From the NCBI GenBank assembly GCA_022843325.1, contig JALHNV010000017.1:1-49040 (forward strand): a stretch of 49,040 nt of DNA, given 5' to 3'. The notes beneath the pieces are model-generated. The model was not told the origin of the DNA. It saw nothing but the letters and a program-made list of their open reading frames with translations, and did not search any database. Source of the DNA: Pseudolabrys sp. Its GTDB lineage: Bacteria > Pseudomonadota > Alphaproteobacteria > Rhizobiales > Xanthobacteraceae. Below, one piece after another: positions 15,322 through 23,675 of the stretch. Position 1 is the stretch's first letter, and each line of letters opens with the position of its first letter. A program made the translations under genes and the position numbers.

Positions 15322-17088
15322 ATGTCCAGCGATTTCACCCCGGACCAGAAACGCTATCTCGAAGGCTTCGCCTCGGGCCTGAGCGCGGCGCGGGCCGCAC
15401 GGGGCCAGTTGCCGGCAGGCACGGGCGGCGGCGAACCGGCAGGGCCCGACGCCATACACATCAAGGCGCAGGATCGCACGGTCGCTGCCGGCGGGAAGTT
15501 GGCCGATCAGGAGAAGATCAAGCGCGAGCAGCATCCGTTCGACGCCTACGACCGCCTGAAGAGCCAAGCCCGCGACAACGCCGCGCCGAAGCCGGCCGAC
15601 AATTTCCGCTGGCGCTATTACGGCCTGTTCTACGTCGCGCCGGCGCAGACCTCGTACATGTGCCGGCTGCGCATCCCGAACGGCATCCTGACGCACTGGC
15701 AGTTCGCCGGGCTGGCCGATCTCACCGACCGCTGCGCCGGCCCGTATTCTCACGTGACCACGCGCGCCAATTTGCAGATCCGCGAGATCGAGCCGAAGAA
15801 CGCCATCGACGTGGTCGAGGGCATCCTCGACCTCGGCCTGTGCTCGCGCGGTACCGGCGCCGACAACATCCGCAACGTCACCGGCACGCCGACCGCGGGC
15901 ATCGATCCCCAGGAACTGCTCGACACGCGGCCTTATGCGCGGGAGTGGCATCACCACATTCTCAACCAGCGCGTCCTGTACGGGCTGCCGCGCAAGTTCA
16001 ATGTCGGCTTCGACGGGGCGGGGCGCATTCCCGTGCTGGAAGACACCAACGACATCGGCTTCCAGGCGGTCGAGGTGAAGGACGGCTTTGGCGTCGAGCC
16101 CGGCATCTGGTTCCGACTGGCGCTGGGCGGCATCACCGGCCACCGCGATTTCGCCCGCGACACCGGCGTCATTCTCAAGCCGGCGGAGGCGACGCAGGTG
16201 GCCGACGCCATCGTGCGCGTCTATATCGAGCATGGCGACCGCACCGACCGCAACAAGTCGCGGCTGAAATATGTGCTCGACGCCTGGGGCTTCGAGAAAT
16301 TCCTCGCGCATGTCGAGCAGACGCTCGGCCGCAAGCTGATTTATGTGCCGGCCGAAGCCATCGCGCCGCGGCCGCAATACGACCGCAGCGCGCATATCGG
16401 CGTTCATCCGCAGAAGCAGACCGGCCTGAACTGGATCGGCGTGGTGTTTCCGGTGGCGAAGATCACCACCGATCAGATGCGCGGGCTTGCCAGGATCGCG
16501 CAGGATCTGGGCGACGGCGATATCCGGCTCACCGTTTGGCAAAACCTTCTGATTTCGGGTGTTGCCGACGACAAGGTCCGGCTGGCTGTCGCCGCCATCG
16601 AGGCGCTGGGACTGACGACGCAGGCGACGCCGATCCGCACCGGGCTCATCGCCTGCACCGGCGCGACCGGTTGCCGCTTCGCCGCCGCGCATACCAAGGA
16701 ACATGCCGAAGAGATCGCGCAATGGTGCGAGCCGCGCGTCAAGCTGGACGGGCCGGTGAACATTCACCTTACCGGCTGCCATCATTCCTGCGCGCAGCAT
16801 TACATCGGCGATATCGGCCTGATCGCCTGCAAGGTTGATGTCGGCGAGGAGGCCGATCCGGTCGAGGGCTATCATATTCTGGTCGGCGGCGGCTTCGGGC
16901 CGGATGTCGGGCTGGCGCGCGATCTTTACCGCGACGTCAAGGCGCCGGACGTGCCGCGCACGATCGAGCGCATGCTGAACGGCTATCTTGCGCATCGCGC
17001 CGGCAAGGACGAGACGTTTCTGGCCTTCTCGCGGCGGCATGAGGTGGAAGCACTGAAGGGCCTGTTCGGCGCGGAGGCGGGGGAATGA
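15322..17088 (+). CDS. nirA: NirA-type siroheme nitrite reductase
   Basis: A 588-residue assimilatory nitrite reductase of the ferredoxin-nitrite/sulfite reductase superfamily, reducing nitrite to ammonium with six electrons in the cytoplasm. Two half-domain repeats are present; the siroheme-4Fe-4S ligands are CTGATGC (about residues 444-450) and CHHSC (about 485-489), arranged CX5C...CX3C. FRWRYYGLFYVAP and HVTTRANLQIRE are typical. It carries an N-terminal extension of about 90 residues starting with DQKRYLEGFASGL, which resembles the beginning of the next protein. Siroheme would come from cysG at the operon end. It overlaps the flavoprotein gene by four bases, suggesting a NADPH-fed nitrite reductase pair instead of free ferredoxin. 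Sulfite is the alternative substrate but unlikely in this operon. Confidence 0.9.
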   Translation: MSSDFTPDQKRYLEGFASGLSAARAARGQLPAGTGGGEPAGPDAIHIKAQDRTVAAGGKLADQEKIKREQHPFDAYDRLKSQARDNAAPKPADNFRWRYYGLFYVAPAQTSYMCRLRIPNGILTHWQFAGLADLTDRCAGPYSHVTTRANLQIREIEPKNAIDVVEGILDLGLCSRGTGADNIRNVTGTPTAGIDPQELLDTRPYAREWHHHILNQRVLYGLPRKFNVGFDGAGRIPVLEDTNDIGFQAVEVKDGFGVEPGIWFRLALGGITGHRDFARDTGVILKPAEATQVADAIVRVYIEHGDRTDRNKSRLKYVLDAWGFEKFLAHVEQTLGRKLIYVPAEAIAPRPQYDRSAHIGVHPQKQTGLNWIGVVFPVAKITTDQMRGLARIAQDLGDGDIRLTVWQNLLISGVADDKVRLAVAAIEALGLTTQATPIRTGLIACTGATGCRFAAAHTKEHAEEIAQWCEPRVKLDGPVNIHLTGCHHSCAQHYIGDIGLIACKVDVGEEADPVEGYHILVGGGFGPDVGLARDLYRDVKAPDVPRTIERMLNGYLAHRAGKDETFLAFSRRHEVEALKGLFGAEAGE

Positions 17089-18707
17089 CCCAAAACGTTC
17101 CGCCGCCGCTGCCGACTCTGGTGCCCGAGACCGCACCGTTCTCCGACGAGCAGCGCAACTGGCTCAACGGCTTCTTCGCCGGGCTGATCGCGCTCGACAA
17201 CAGCGGTGTAACGGCGCTGTCGGCGGATCAGGCGGTGGCGCTGCTGTCGGGCGCGCCGCCGGGCGCTGCCGCCGCGGACGACGATGACGGCGGCGCGCCG
17301 TGGCACGACCAGACCATCCCGCTGGCCGAACGCATGAAGCTCGCCGACGGCCAGCCGTTGCGTTGGAAGATGATGGCGGCGATGGCGCAGCAGGACTGCG
17401 GCCAGTGCGGTTACGATTGCAAGAACTACTCGGGAGCCATTGTTTCCGGCGCGGAGACGCGGCTGAATTTGTGCGTGCCGGGCGGCAAGGAAACCGCCCG
17501 CATGGTCAAGGCGCTCTACGAAGAGCTCAAGGCCGCGCCGGCGGCGGCAGCGCCGGCCGCCGCGCCGGCTGCAGTGGCCGCGCCATCCGGCTCGCCCGGT
17601 TCGTCACGCGACAATCCATCGACGGTCACGGTGCTGTCGCGGACGCTGCTGAACAAGCCCGGTTCTGCGAAGGAGACCTGGCACGTCGAACTCGACCTGA
17701 CCGGCTCCGGCATTTCCTATGACGTCGGCGATGCTTTCGGGCTCTACCCGCACAACGATCCGGCGCTGGTCGATCTGGTGACCAAGGCGCTCGCCGCGCC
17801 GGCCGATTTTCCGATCGGCGGGCGGACGTTGCATGACGTGCTGACCGACAGCGTCTCCTTGTCGCCGGCCCCCGACATGCTGTTTCAACTGTTCTCCTAC
17901 ATCGCCGGCGGCGAGCGCCGCCGCAAGGCGCGCGCGCTGGCGACCGGCGAGGATCCCGATGGCGATGCCCCGACGCTGGACGTATTGGCGGCGATTGAGA
18001 AATTCCCCGGCGTGCGTCCCGATCCGGAAGCCTTTGTTGAATCCCTCGATCCGTTGCAGCCGCGGCTTTATTCGATCTCGTCGTCGCCCAAGACCGACCC
18101 GAACCGCGTCACGCTCACCGTCGATACCGTGCGCTACAATATTGCAAACCGGCAGCGCCTCGGCGTCTGCTCGACGCTGCTGGCGGAGCGCATCGATCCG
18201 GGCCATGTGCTGAAGGCCTATGTGCAGAAGGCGCATGCCTTCGCGCTGCCGGCCGACCCTCGTGTGCCGGTTATCATGATCGGGCCCGGCACCGGCGTCG
18301 CGCCCTTCCGCGCCTTCCTGCACGACCGCAAGGCCGACCGCGCGCCCGGCCGCAACTGGCTGTTCTTCGGGCATCAGCGCTCGTCTTGCGACTTCTTCTA
18401 CGAAGACGAGCTCAAGGAGATGAAGGCGTCCGGTCTGCTGACGCGGCTGTCGCTGGCCTGGTCGCGCGACGGCGAGCAGAAATTCTACGTGCAGGACCGT
18501 ATGCGCGAGTCCGGTGCCGACCTGTGGGCGTGGCTCACGGATGGCGCGCACGTTTATGTCTGCGGCGACGCCAAGCGTATGGCCAAGGATGTTGAACTGG
18601 CGCTGGTCGATATCGTCGCCCAGCACGGCGGCCGCAGCGGCGAGGAGGCGGTGCTGTTCGTCTCCGATCTGAAGAAAAAAGGCCGCTACCAGCAGGATGT
18701 TTATTGA
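17085..18707 (+). CDS. CysJ-like flavoprotein with Fe-S domain instead of flavodoxin domain; likely electron donor of NirA
   Basis: A 540-residue electron-transfer protein. Order: a short N-terminal helix motif (EQRNWLNGFFAGL), a Fe-S domain of the RnfB/AcsC FeS type with CGQCGYDC (C104, C107, C112) and a fourth Cys near 129 (LCVPGG), a Pro/Ala-rich linker (about 145-180), then a CysJ/P450-reductase-type FAD domain (RLYSISSSP, GVCSTLLAERI) and an NADPH domain (GPGTGVAPFRAFL, FFGHQRSSCDFFYEDEL, YVCGDAKRMAKDVE, ending QQDVY). The FMN/flavodoxin domain of CysJ is absent. Placement between nirA and nasA with four- and one-base overlaps argues that it feeds NADPH electrons to NirA, possibly also to NasA. 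Often annotated as sulfite reductase subunit alpha, which would be misleading here. Confidence 0.88.
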   Translation: MTQNVPPPLPTLVPETAPFSDEQRNWLNGFFAGLIALDNSGVTALSADQAVALLSGAPPGAAAADDDDGGAPWHDQTIPLAERMKLADGQPLRWKMMAAMAQQDCGQCGYDCKNYSGAIVSGAETRLNLCVPGGKETARMVKALYEELKAAPAAAAPAAAPAAVAAPSGSPGSSRDNPSTVTVLSRTLLNKPGSAKETWHVELDLTGSGISYDVGDAFGLYPHNDPALVDLVTKALAAPADFPIGGRTLHDVLTDSVSLSPAPDMLFQLFSYIAGGERRRKARALATGEDPDGDAPTLDVLAAIEKFPGVRPDPEAFVESLDPLQPRLYSISSSPKTDPNRVTLTVDTVRYNIANRQRLGVCSTLLAERIDPGHVLKAYVQKAHAFALPADPRVPVIMIGPGTGVAPFRAFLHDRKADRAPGRNWLFFGHQRSSCDFFYEDELKEMKASGLLTRLSLAWSRDGEQKFYVQDRMRESGADLWAWLTDGAHVYVCGDAKRMAKDVELALVDIVAQHGGRSGEEAVLFVSDLKKKGRYQQDVY

Positions 18708-21397
18708 TGAACGCCCCCGCGCAGCATCCGCCGGCCGTGCGCACGACGTGCCCCTATTGCGGCGTCGGGTGCGGTGTGCTGGCCAAGCCGGACGGACGCG
18801 GCGGCGCGATGATTGCCGGCGACCCGGAGCACCCGGCGAATTTCGGCCGGCTGTGCTCGAAAGGCTCGGCGCTGGGCGAAACGCTGGCGCTGGGCACGCG
18901 GCTGCTGCACCCGATGCTGCGGCAGGGCGATACGCTGGTGCGCGCCGGCTGGGACCAGGCGCTCGATCGGGTGGCCGGCGGATTTGCCCGTACCGTCGCG
19001 CAGCACGGGCCGGACTCGGTGGCGTTCTATCTCTCCGGACAATTGCTGACCGAGGACTATTACGTCGCCAACAAGCTGATGAAGGGTTTCATCGGCACCG
19101 CCAATGTCGATACCAATTCGCGCCTGTGCATGGCCTCGTCGGTGGCCGGGCATCGCCGCGCCTTCGGCGCCGATACCGTGCCCGGCGCCTATGCCGATCT
19201 CGACGACGCCGATCTTATCGTGCTGGTCGGCTCGAACGCCGCCTGGTGCCATCCGGTGCTCTATCAGCGCATGGTGGCCAACAAGCGCGCGCGCGGCGCC
19301 CGGCTGATCGTCATCGATCCGCGCCGCACCGCGACCGCGGAGGAGGCCGATCTGTTCCTGCCGGTCGCGCCCGGCATGGACACGGCGCTGTTCTGCGGGC
19401 TGCTGGTGCATCTGGCCGAGACGCTTGCCTTCGACTTCGAATACCTCGATGCGCATACGACCGGTCTGCCGGATGCACTGGCGCGGGCGCGCGAGATCGC
19501 GCCGGACGCGACGGCCACGGCGAAAATGACCGGACTGGCGCCGGCCGATGTCGCGCAGTTCTTTGCGATGTTCACCGCGACGCCGCAGGTGGTCACCTGT
19601 TTTTCGCAAGGCGTGAACCAGTCGGCGCAGGGCACCGACAAGGTCACGTCGATCATCAACTGCCATCTGGCCACCGGCCGCATCGGCAGGCCGGGCATGG
19701 GGCCGTTCTCGCTCACCGGGCAGCCCAATGCGATGGGCGGACGGGAAGTCGGCGGGCTCGCCAACCAACTTGCCGCGCACATGAGTTTTACCGCGCCGGA
19801 GATCGACCGCGTCGGGCGGTTCTGGAACGCCGGGACGATGGCGATGCGCGAGGGCCTCAAAGCGGTCGATATGTTCGACGCCATCGGGCGCGGCGAGATC
19901 AAGGCCTTGTGGGTGATGGCGACCAATCCGGCGGTATCGCTGCCGCGCGCCGGCCATGTGCGCGCGGCGCTTTCAAAGCTCGATCTGCTGGTGATTTCCG
20001 AGAATGTCACCGGCAACGACACGGTGCGCAGCCACGCCCATGTGCTGCTGCCGGCCGCCGCCTGGGGCGAGAAGGACGGCACCGTCACCAATTCGGAGCG
20101 GCGCATCTCGCGCCAGCGGCCTTTCCTCGGCCTGCCGGGCGACGCGCGGCCGGACTGGTGGATCGTTACGCAGGTGGCGCGGCGTATGGGGTTCGGCGAG
20201 GCCTTTCCCTATGAATGCGCGGCCGATGTGTTTCGCGAACACGCGGCGCTGTCCGCCTTCGAGAACGACGGCGCGCGTGATTTTGATATCGGCGGGCTCG
20301 CCTCCCTGAGCGACGACCAGTTCAATGCGCTGGCGCCGGTGCAATGGCCGGCGCGCGCCGGAGTCGCGGCGCAGGATACGCGTTTTTTTGGCGCCGGCCG
20401 GTTTTTCACGCCCGGCGGCAAGGCGCGCATGGTCGCGCCGGAGATGCCACGCCCGCAGGCCCCATTGTCGCGCGACTATCCGTTCCGTCTCAACACCGGC
20501 CGCATCCGCGACCAGTGGCACACCATGACGCGCACCGGCCTGAGCCCGCGGCTTGGCGCGCATCTGCCGGAGCCCTTCGTCGAGGTGCATCCGGACGATG
20601 CGGGCGAGATGCAACTGACCCATGACGGCTTCGCGCGCGTCACGTCGCCGTATGGCACCTGCGTGCTCAAGGTCGTGGTCAGCGCGGGCCAGCAGCGCGG
20701 CTCGCTGTTCGCGCCGATCCACTGGAGCGGCGAAACGGCATCCTCCGCCCGCATCGGCGAACTGGTGACGCCGGCCAACGATCCGTTTTCCGGCCAGCCG
20801 GAAGCGAAGGCCTCGCCGGCCGCGATCGCGCCGGTCGATTACAGCTATCGCGGCTTCGCGCTGTCGCGCCAGCGGCTCACCCTGGCGCCCGGTACGTGGT
20901 GGGCGCGCGCCGCGGTGGCCGGCGGCGAGGGGCTCATGTTCGCCAGCAATGACACACCGGAGCTCTGGCGCGCGCGCGGGCCCGCGATGTTCGGGGCGGA
21001 TTGCGAGATCGCGGAATTCGTCGACGAGCCGGGCGGCGGCTACCGCATGGCGGCTTTCGTCGAAGGCCGTCTGACCGGATGCCTGTTCATCGGTCCGGCC
21101 GCGGCCGCGCCGCACTGGGACGCCGTCAAGGCGCTGTTTGAATCGGAAAGCCTGGGCGAGACTCAGCGCCGCGCCGTGCTGTCGGGCAGGTCGACCGACG
21201 GGCTGGCCGATCCCGGTCCGGTCGTTTGCGCCTGCTTTGGCGTCGGCCTGAACGTGATCCGCGCCGCCATCGCCGGCGGTCTCGCGGCCAGTGTTGCGGA
21301 AATCGGCACCGCGTTGCGCGCCGGCACCAATTGCGGGTCGTGCCTGCCCGAACTGAAAAGGATCGTCAGCGATGGCCGTGTTCCGCAAACCGTCTGA
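18707..21397 (+). CDS. nasA: NasA, assimilatory nitrate reductase catalytic subunit
   Basis: An 896-residue cytoplasmic molybdenum bis-MGD enzyme reducing nitrate to nitrite. The 4Fe-4S motif is at C15, C18, C22 and C50 (TTCPYCGVGC...RLCSKG). The molybdopterin core runs to about residue 680 and includes MASSVAGHRRAFGADT and NQSAQGTDK. The C-terminal part ends in a bacterioferritin-associated-ferredoxin-like 2Fe-2S domain with VCACF and TNCGSC (Cys at about 841, 843, 876 and 879), as in Klebsiella NasA; that domain receives electrons from a NasC-type flavoprotein. ATG 18707 shares one base with the stop of the preceding gene (TGATG); a TTG three bases upstream is less likely. No signal peptide. 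The 3' end overlaps cysG by 26 bases. Confidence 0.94.
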   Translation: MNAPAQHPPAVRTTCPYCGVGCGVLAKPDGRGGAMIAGDPEHPANFGRLCSKGSALGETLALGTRLLHPMLRQGDTLVRAGWDQALDRVAGGFARTVAQHGPDSVAFYLSGQLLTEDYYVANKLMKGFIGTANVDTNSRLCMASSVAGHRRAFGADTVPGAYADLDDADLIVLVGSNAAWCHPVLYQRMVANKRARGARLIVIDPRRTATAEEADLFLPVAPGMDTALFCGLLVHLAETLAFDFEYLDAHTTGLPDALARAREIAPDATATAKMTGLAPADVAQFFAMFTATPQVVTCFSQGVNQSAQGTDKVTSIINCHLATGRIGRPGMGPFSLTGQPNAMGGREVGGLANQLAAHMSFTAPEIDRVGRFWNAGTMAMREGLKAVDMFDAIGRGEIKALWVMATNPAVSLPRAGHVRAALSKLDLLVISENVTGNDTVRSHAHVLLPAAAWGEKDGTVTNSERRISRQRPFLGLPGDARPDWWIVTQVARRMGFGEAFPYECAADVFREHAALSAFENDGARDFDIGGLASLSDDQFNALAPVQWPARAGVAAQDTRFFGAGRFFTPGGKARMVAPEMPRPQAPLSRDYPFRLNTGRIRDQWHTMTRTGLSPRLGAHLPEPFVEVHPDDAGEMQLTHDGFARVTSPYGTCVLKVVVSAGQQRGSLFAPIHWSGETASSARIGELVTPANDPFSGQPEAKASPAAIAPVDYSYRGFALSRQRLTLAPGTWWARAAVAGGEGLMFASNDTPELWRARGPAMFGADCEIAEFVDEPGGGYRMAAFVEGRLTGCLFIGPAAAAPHWDAVKALFESESLGETQRRAVLSGRSTDGLADPGPVVCACFGVGLNVIRAAIAGGLAASVAEIGTALRAGTNCGSCLPELKRIVSDGRVPQTV

Positions 21398-22862
21398 AGC
21401 AAAGCCCGAGCGCATGGCGACGCTGGCGCGGCTGCCGGTGTTCCTGTCGCTCGGTGGCAAGCGTGCCGTACTGGCCGGCGGCAGCAACGCGGCGGCGTGG
21501 AAGGCGGAATTGCTGTCGGCGGCGGGCGCGCAAGTCGACGTGTATGCCGACACGTTCTCCGGCGAGATGCGCGCCGTGGCGCTGGATCCGCCGGACGGCA
21601 TCATTACGTTGATCGAGCGGGCCTGGACGCCGGACGATCTCAAAGGCGCGGCGGTCGCCATCGGTGCGTGCGAGGACGACGCGGACGCGCGGATGTTCTG
21701 CGATGCCGCCCGCGCCGCCGGCGTGCCGGTCAATGTCATCGACAAGCCGGCGTTCTGCGACTTCTCGTTCGGGGCCATCGTCAATCGTTCGCCGCTGGTG
21801 ATCGGGATATCGACCGATGGCGCGGCGCCGGTGTTCGCGCAGGCGATCCGCGCCAAGCTCGAGGCCTTGCTGCCGGCGGGCTTTGCGCACTGGGCCGCGG
21901 CCGCCGCGCGCTGGCGCGAGCAGCTCAAGGCGTCGGACCTGTCGTTCGCGGCACGCCGCAGGTTCTGGCAGGTGTTCACCGCTTATGCGATGACCCACGC
22001 CGGAAGCCAGCCGGCGCCCTCCGATTTCGAGCGCTTCGTTGCCGAGGTCAAAGGCGTCGGCGCGGCGGTCGATGCCGGCAGCGTCACGCTGGTCGGCGCA
22101 GGGCCGGGCGATCCCGAAATGCTGACGCTGCGGGCGGTACGGGCGCTGCAATCGGCCGACGTCATTCTGTTCGACGATCTCGTGTCGCGCGGTGTGCTCG
22201 ACTTCGCCCGCCGCGAAGCGCGCAAGCTGCTGGTCGGCAAGACCGGCTTTGGCCCGTCGTGCCGGCAGGAGGACATCAACGCGCTGATGGTGTCGCTGGC
22301 AAAGCAGGGCAAGCGCGTGGTGCGTCTGAAGGGCGGCGACCCGCTGATCTTCGGCCGTGCCGGTGAAGAACTCGACGCCTGTGCGGCGGCCGGCATCGCA
22401 GCCGAGGTCGTGCCCGGCATCACCGCGGCGCAGGGCGCGGCGGCATCGCTCGGTCTGTCGCTGACCGACCGCAAGAATTCCCGGCGCCTGCAGTACATCA
22501 CCGGCCACGCGAAAAGCGGCCAGTTGCCGGACGACATCGACTGGGGCGCACTGGCCGATCCGGTGACCACCACCGCGATCTACATGCCGGTGCGCACGCT
22601 GGACGCGCTGGTGGCGCGCGCGCTGGCCGAGGGCCTCGATCCGCGGACGCCGGCGGCCGCGATCGCCCGCGCCACGCGGCCGGATCAATCCGTGGTGGCC
22701 TGTGCCATTGCCGATCTGCCCGCGCGTCTGGCGCAAGCCCCGATGCCGGGGCCGGTGCTGGTGATGATCGGACGCGCACTTGCGCCAACTCGTGCGGCGC
22801 GCGCGCACGCGCCGCCGGCCGCGGTCGCCGCATCGCAGGCCCGCGTGTCGATGGGACGATAA
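21372..22862 (+). CDS. cysG: Siroheme synthase CysG (precorrin-2 dehydrogenase/ferrochelatase plus uroporphyrinogen-III methyltransferase)
   Basis: A 496-residue fusion enzyme that makes siroheme for NirA. The N-terminal domain (about 20-215) is the NAD-dependent precorrin-2 dehydrogenase/ferrochelatase, with LGGKRAVLAGGSNAAAWKAELL, NVIDKPAFCDFSFGAIVNRS and GISTDGAAP. The C-terminal domain (about 235-475) is the SAM-dependent methyltransferase, with VTLVGAGPGDPEMLTLRAVRAL, DDLVSRGVLD, VRLKGGDPLIFGRAGEE and VVPGITAAQGAAA. The nucleotide loop GGSNAA departs from the usual GGGxVA form, but the family's Asp region (GACEDDADA) is kept. It starts inside nasA by 26 bases, implying translational coupling. 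Last gene of the nitrate operon; no clear terminator follows. Confidence 0.92.
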   Translation: MAVFRKPSEAKPERMATLARLPVFLSLGGKRAVLAGGSNAAAWKAELLSAAGAQVDVYADTFSGEMRAVALDPPDGIITLIERAWTPDDLKGAAVAIGACEDDADARMFCDAARAAGVPVNVIDKPAFCDFSFGAIVNRSPLVIGISTDGAAPVFAQAIRAKLEALLPAGFAHWAAAAARWREQLKASDLSFAARRRFWQVFTAYAMTHAGSQPAPSDFERFVAEVKGVGAAVDAGSVTLVGAGPGDPEMLTLRAVRALQSADVILFDDLVSRGVLDFARREARKLLVGKTGFGPSCRQEDINALMVSLAKQGKRVVRLKGGDPLIFGRAGEELDACAAAGIAAEVVPGITAAQGAAASLGLSLTDRKNSRRLQYITGHAKSGQLPDDIDWGALADPVTTTAIYMPVRTLDALVARALAEGLDPRTPAAAIARATRPDQSVVACAIADLPARLAQAPMPGPVLVMIGRALAPTRAARAHAPPAAVAASQARVSMGR

Positions 22863-22865
22863 TCC

Positions 22866-22894
22866 TTGACACCGTGACGCTGCCATTCTAGCTT
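22866..22894 (+). promoter_or_regulatory. Possible housekeeping promoter ahead of terminase pair
   Basis: A consensus TTGACA (22866-22871) lies 17 bases before TAGCTT (22889-22894), which matches the -10 consensus at only three of six positions. It sits immediately after cysG and about 90 bases before the small-terminase-like gene. Confidence 0.3.
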
Positions 22895-22979
22895 TCATGC
22901 AGCGTCGGCGCAGTCATGCCGGACACGGCCCGGCCGGCGCTGCCTTCAACATCACAGCGTTCACAACACGGAGTTCGCC

Positions 22980-23675
22980 ATGGCGACACCGCAAGGTCCG
23001 CATGCGCCCGCGCGCGCAGAGGGAACCGAGCCATCCGGCACTGGCATAGCTGGGCCCGAACCCCGCGTGACGGAGCCACGGCCGTCCTTGCGCCGGCGCA
23101 TCGTTTTCACGCCCGAAATGCTCGAAGACATCCGCCGACGCTATGAGCAGACCCGCGACACCGTGGTGGCCATCGCGGCCGACAGCGGTGTGAGCGAGAG
23201 TACGATGCGGCGCGTGGTGCAGGAGCAAGGCTGGGTTCGGCATCCGCAGGCGCCGCTCGCTTTGCCGAGAGCGACGCAATTGTTGCACGACATCGAGGCG
23301 CTGCATCGACAGCGGCTTGAGCGCGGGCCGCTGCCGGAAGACGCCGTCTTTTTGGACAATTTCCTCGGGATCGCGCAGGCAGAACTGGCCGGCATCAAGG
23401 CATTGCGCGCGTCGATGCAGACGAGGGCCCATACGCCTTATTCGGCAGCGCAGATGGCGCATACGCTGGCGAGTGTGACCGAGAGTGTCGAAAGAATTCG
23501 TGCCATGCGCGTCGCGCCGCCAGCCTCGGATCTTGCCAGGACCACCGCCGATGTCCCGTTCGACGAAGACGACCGCTACGCCAATATCGATGCCTTCCGT
23601 GACGAGATTGCGCGCCGCATTGAAGCGTTTATCGACGCTGAAATCAGCGCGAAGAATGCTGGACGAGATCCCTGA
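22980..23675 (+). CDS. Small-terminase-like DNA-binding protein (GTA gp1 type)
   Basis: A 231-residue protein with a disordered Pro/Glu-rich N-terminus (about 1-38) and then a helix-turn-helix (FTPEMLEDIRRRYEQ... TVVAIAADSGVSESTMRRVV, about 41-75), followed by a helical, Asp/Glu-rich C-terminal half. Position decides the call: its 3' end overlaps a large terminase gene by 20 bases, as small and large terminase genes do in phages and in alphaproteobacterial gene transfer agents. The small subunit recognises or gates DNA for packaging and regulates the large-subunit ATPase. ATG start with ACACGGAG nearby. Sequence identity to known GTA gp1 could not be tested; a plain HTH regulator is the alternative. 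Confidence 0.6.
   Translation: MATPQGPHAPARAEGTEPSGTGIAGPEPRVTEPRPSLRRRIVFTPEMLEDIRRRYEQTRDTVVAIAADSGVSESTMRRVVQEQGWVRHPQAPLALPRATQLLHDIEALHRQRLERGPLPEDAVFLDNFLGIAQAELAGIKALRASMQTRAHTPYSAAQMAHTLASVTESVERIRAMRVAPPASDLARTTADVPFDEDDRYANIDAFRDEIARRIEAFIDAEISAKNAGRDP

Noticed and set aside
23485-23655. N-terminal extension of the large terminase frame
   Set aside because: Overlaps the small-terminase-like gene in another frame and has no family similarity; ATG 23656 gives the normal domain start.
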